Below, one piece after another: positions 5,967-6,006 of a stretch of DNA of 6,006 nt (within the stretch, counting starts at the first letter, position 1; every line of letters begins with the position of its first letter). A program made the position numbers and the translations under genes. The stretch covers positions 3,388 to 9,393 of the forward strand of contig DAYW01000037.1 of the NCBI GenBank assembly GCA_002507085.1, written 5' to 3'. The stretch comes from an archaeon UBA168. Its GTDB lineage: Archaea > Thermoproteota > Thermoprotei_A > Marsarchaeales > UBA168. Below the pieces are notes generated by a model. The model was not told the DNA's origin, made no database searches, and saw only the letters and a list, made by a program, of their open reading frames with translations.

Positions 5967-6006
5967 ATGCCTAGAGCAGCGCCGCATCTCAAAGACAAAC
6001 AAACCC
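5967..6006 (+). CDS. Possible start of a further gene, cut by window edge
   Basis: An ATG opens a reading frame of 13 codons, MPRAAPHLKDKQT, that continues past the right edge. It is preceded by a box A-like TTTTAAAG whose centre lies about 30 bases upstream, the spacing expected for an archaeal transcript with an almost absent leader. There is no Shine-Dalgarno. The peptide is too short to recognise, so no function is given. It could also be a chance ATG. Confidence 0.4.
   Translation, partial: MPRAAPHLKDKQT

Overview
The window reads as a stretch of archaeal chromosome. Three kinds of evidence support this. The promoters look archaeal: A/T-rich box A elements sit about 25 bases before the predicted transcript starts, and leaders are very short or absent. 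Ribosome-binding sites, where present, are of the GGTG or GAGGTGA type. The proteins also resemble archaeal families: the DnaK is the short form without the extra subdomain-IB segment of E. coli DnaK, and its wording is close to the Thermoplasmata and Thaumarchaeota/Aigarchaeota DnaK group. Arginine AGG/AGA and isoleucine ATA codons are frequent, which is common in thermophiles. The exact lineage cannot be fixed by reading alone.

The left half (1-2919, minus strand) is the Hsp70 chaperone operon in the order grpE, dnaK, dnaJ. It encodes the nucleotide exchange factor, the Hsp70 motor and its type I J-domain co-chaperone. dnaJ is cut off by the left edge after its first zinc-finger motif. DnaK and DnaJ are separated by only 14 bases. 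GrpE and DnaK are separated by 92 bases that appear to hold a second promoter for dnaK.

A divergent intergenic region of about 250 bases (2920-3171) separates this operon from the right half. It holds a promoter for grpE at one end, a probable promoter for tldD at the other, and about 180 bases in the middle that I cannot assign.

The right half (3172-5919, plus strand) is a tightly coupled tldD-tldE pair. TldD carries the HExxxH metal site and a conserved late cysteine. TldE is the partner that lacks the metal site. Together they form a two-subunit metalloprotease thought to degrade unfolded or modified peptides. A new transcription unit probably begins at 5967 and runs off the right edge.

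Both halves serve protein and peptide quality control, but the genes are divergent and there is no direct sign that they form one system. I see no mobile elements, CRISPR arrays, RNA genes or clearly new system. The points most worth a second look are unusual residues at normally near-invariant DnaK positions, notably Glu for Asp in the DxGGGT motif, and inverted repeats placed like operators at both promoters of the chaperone operon.
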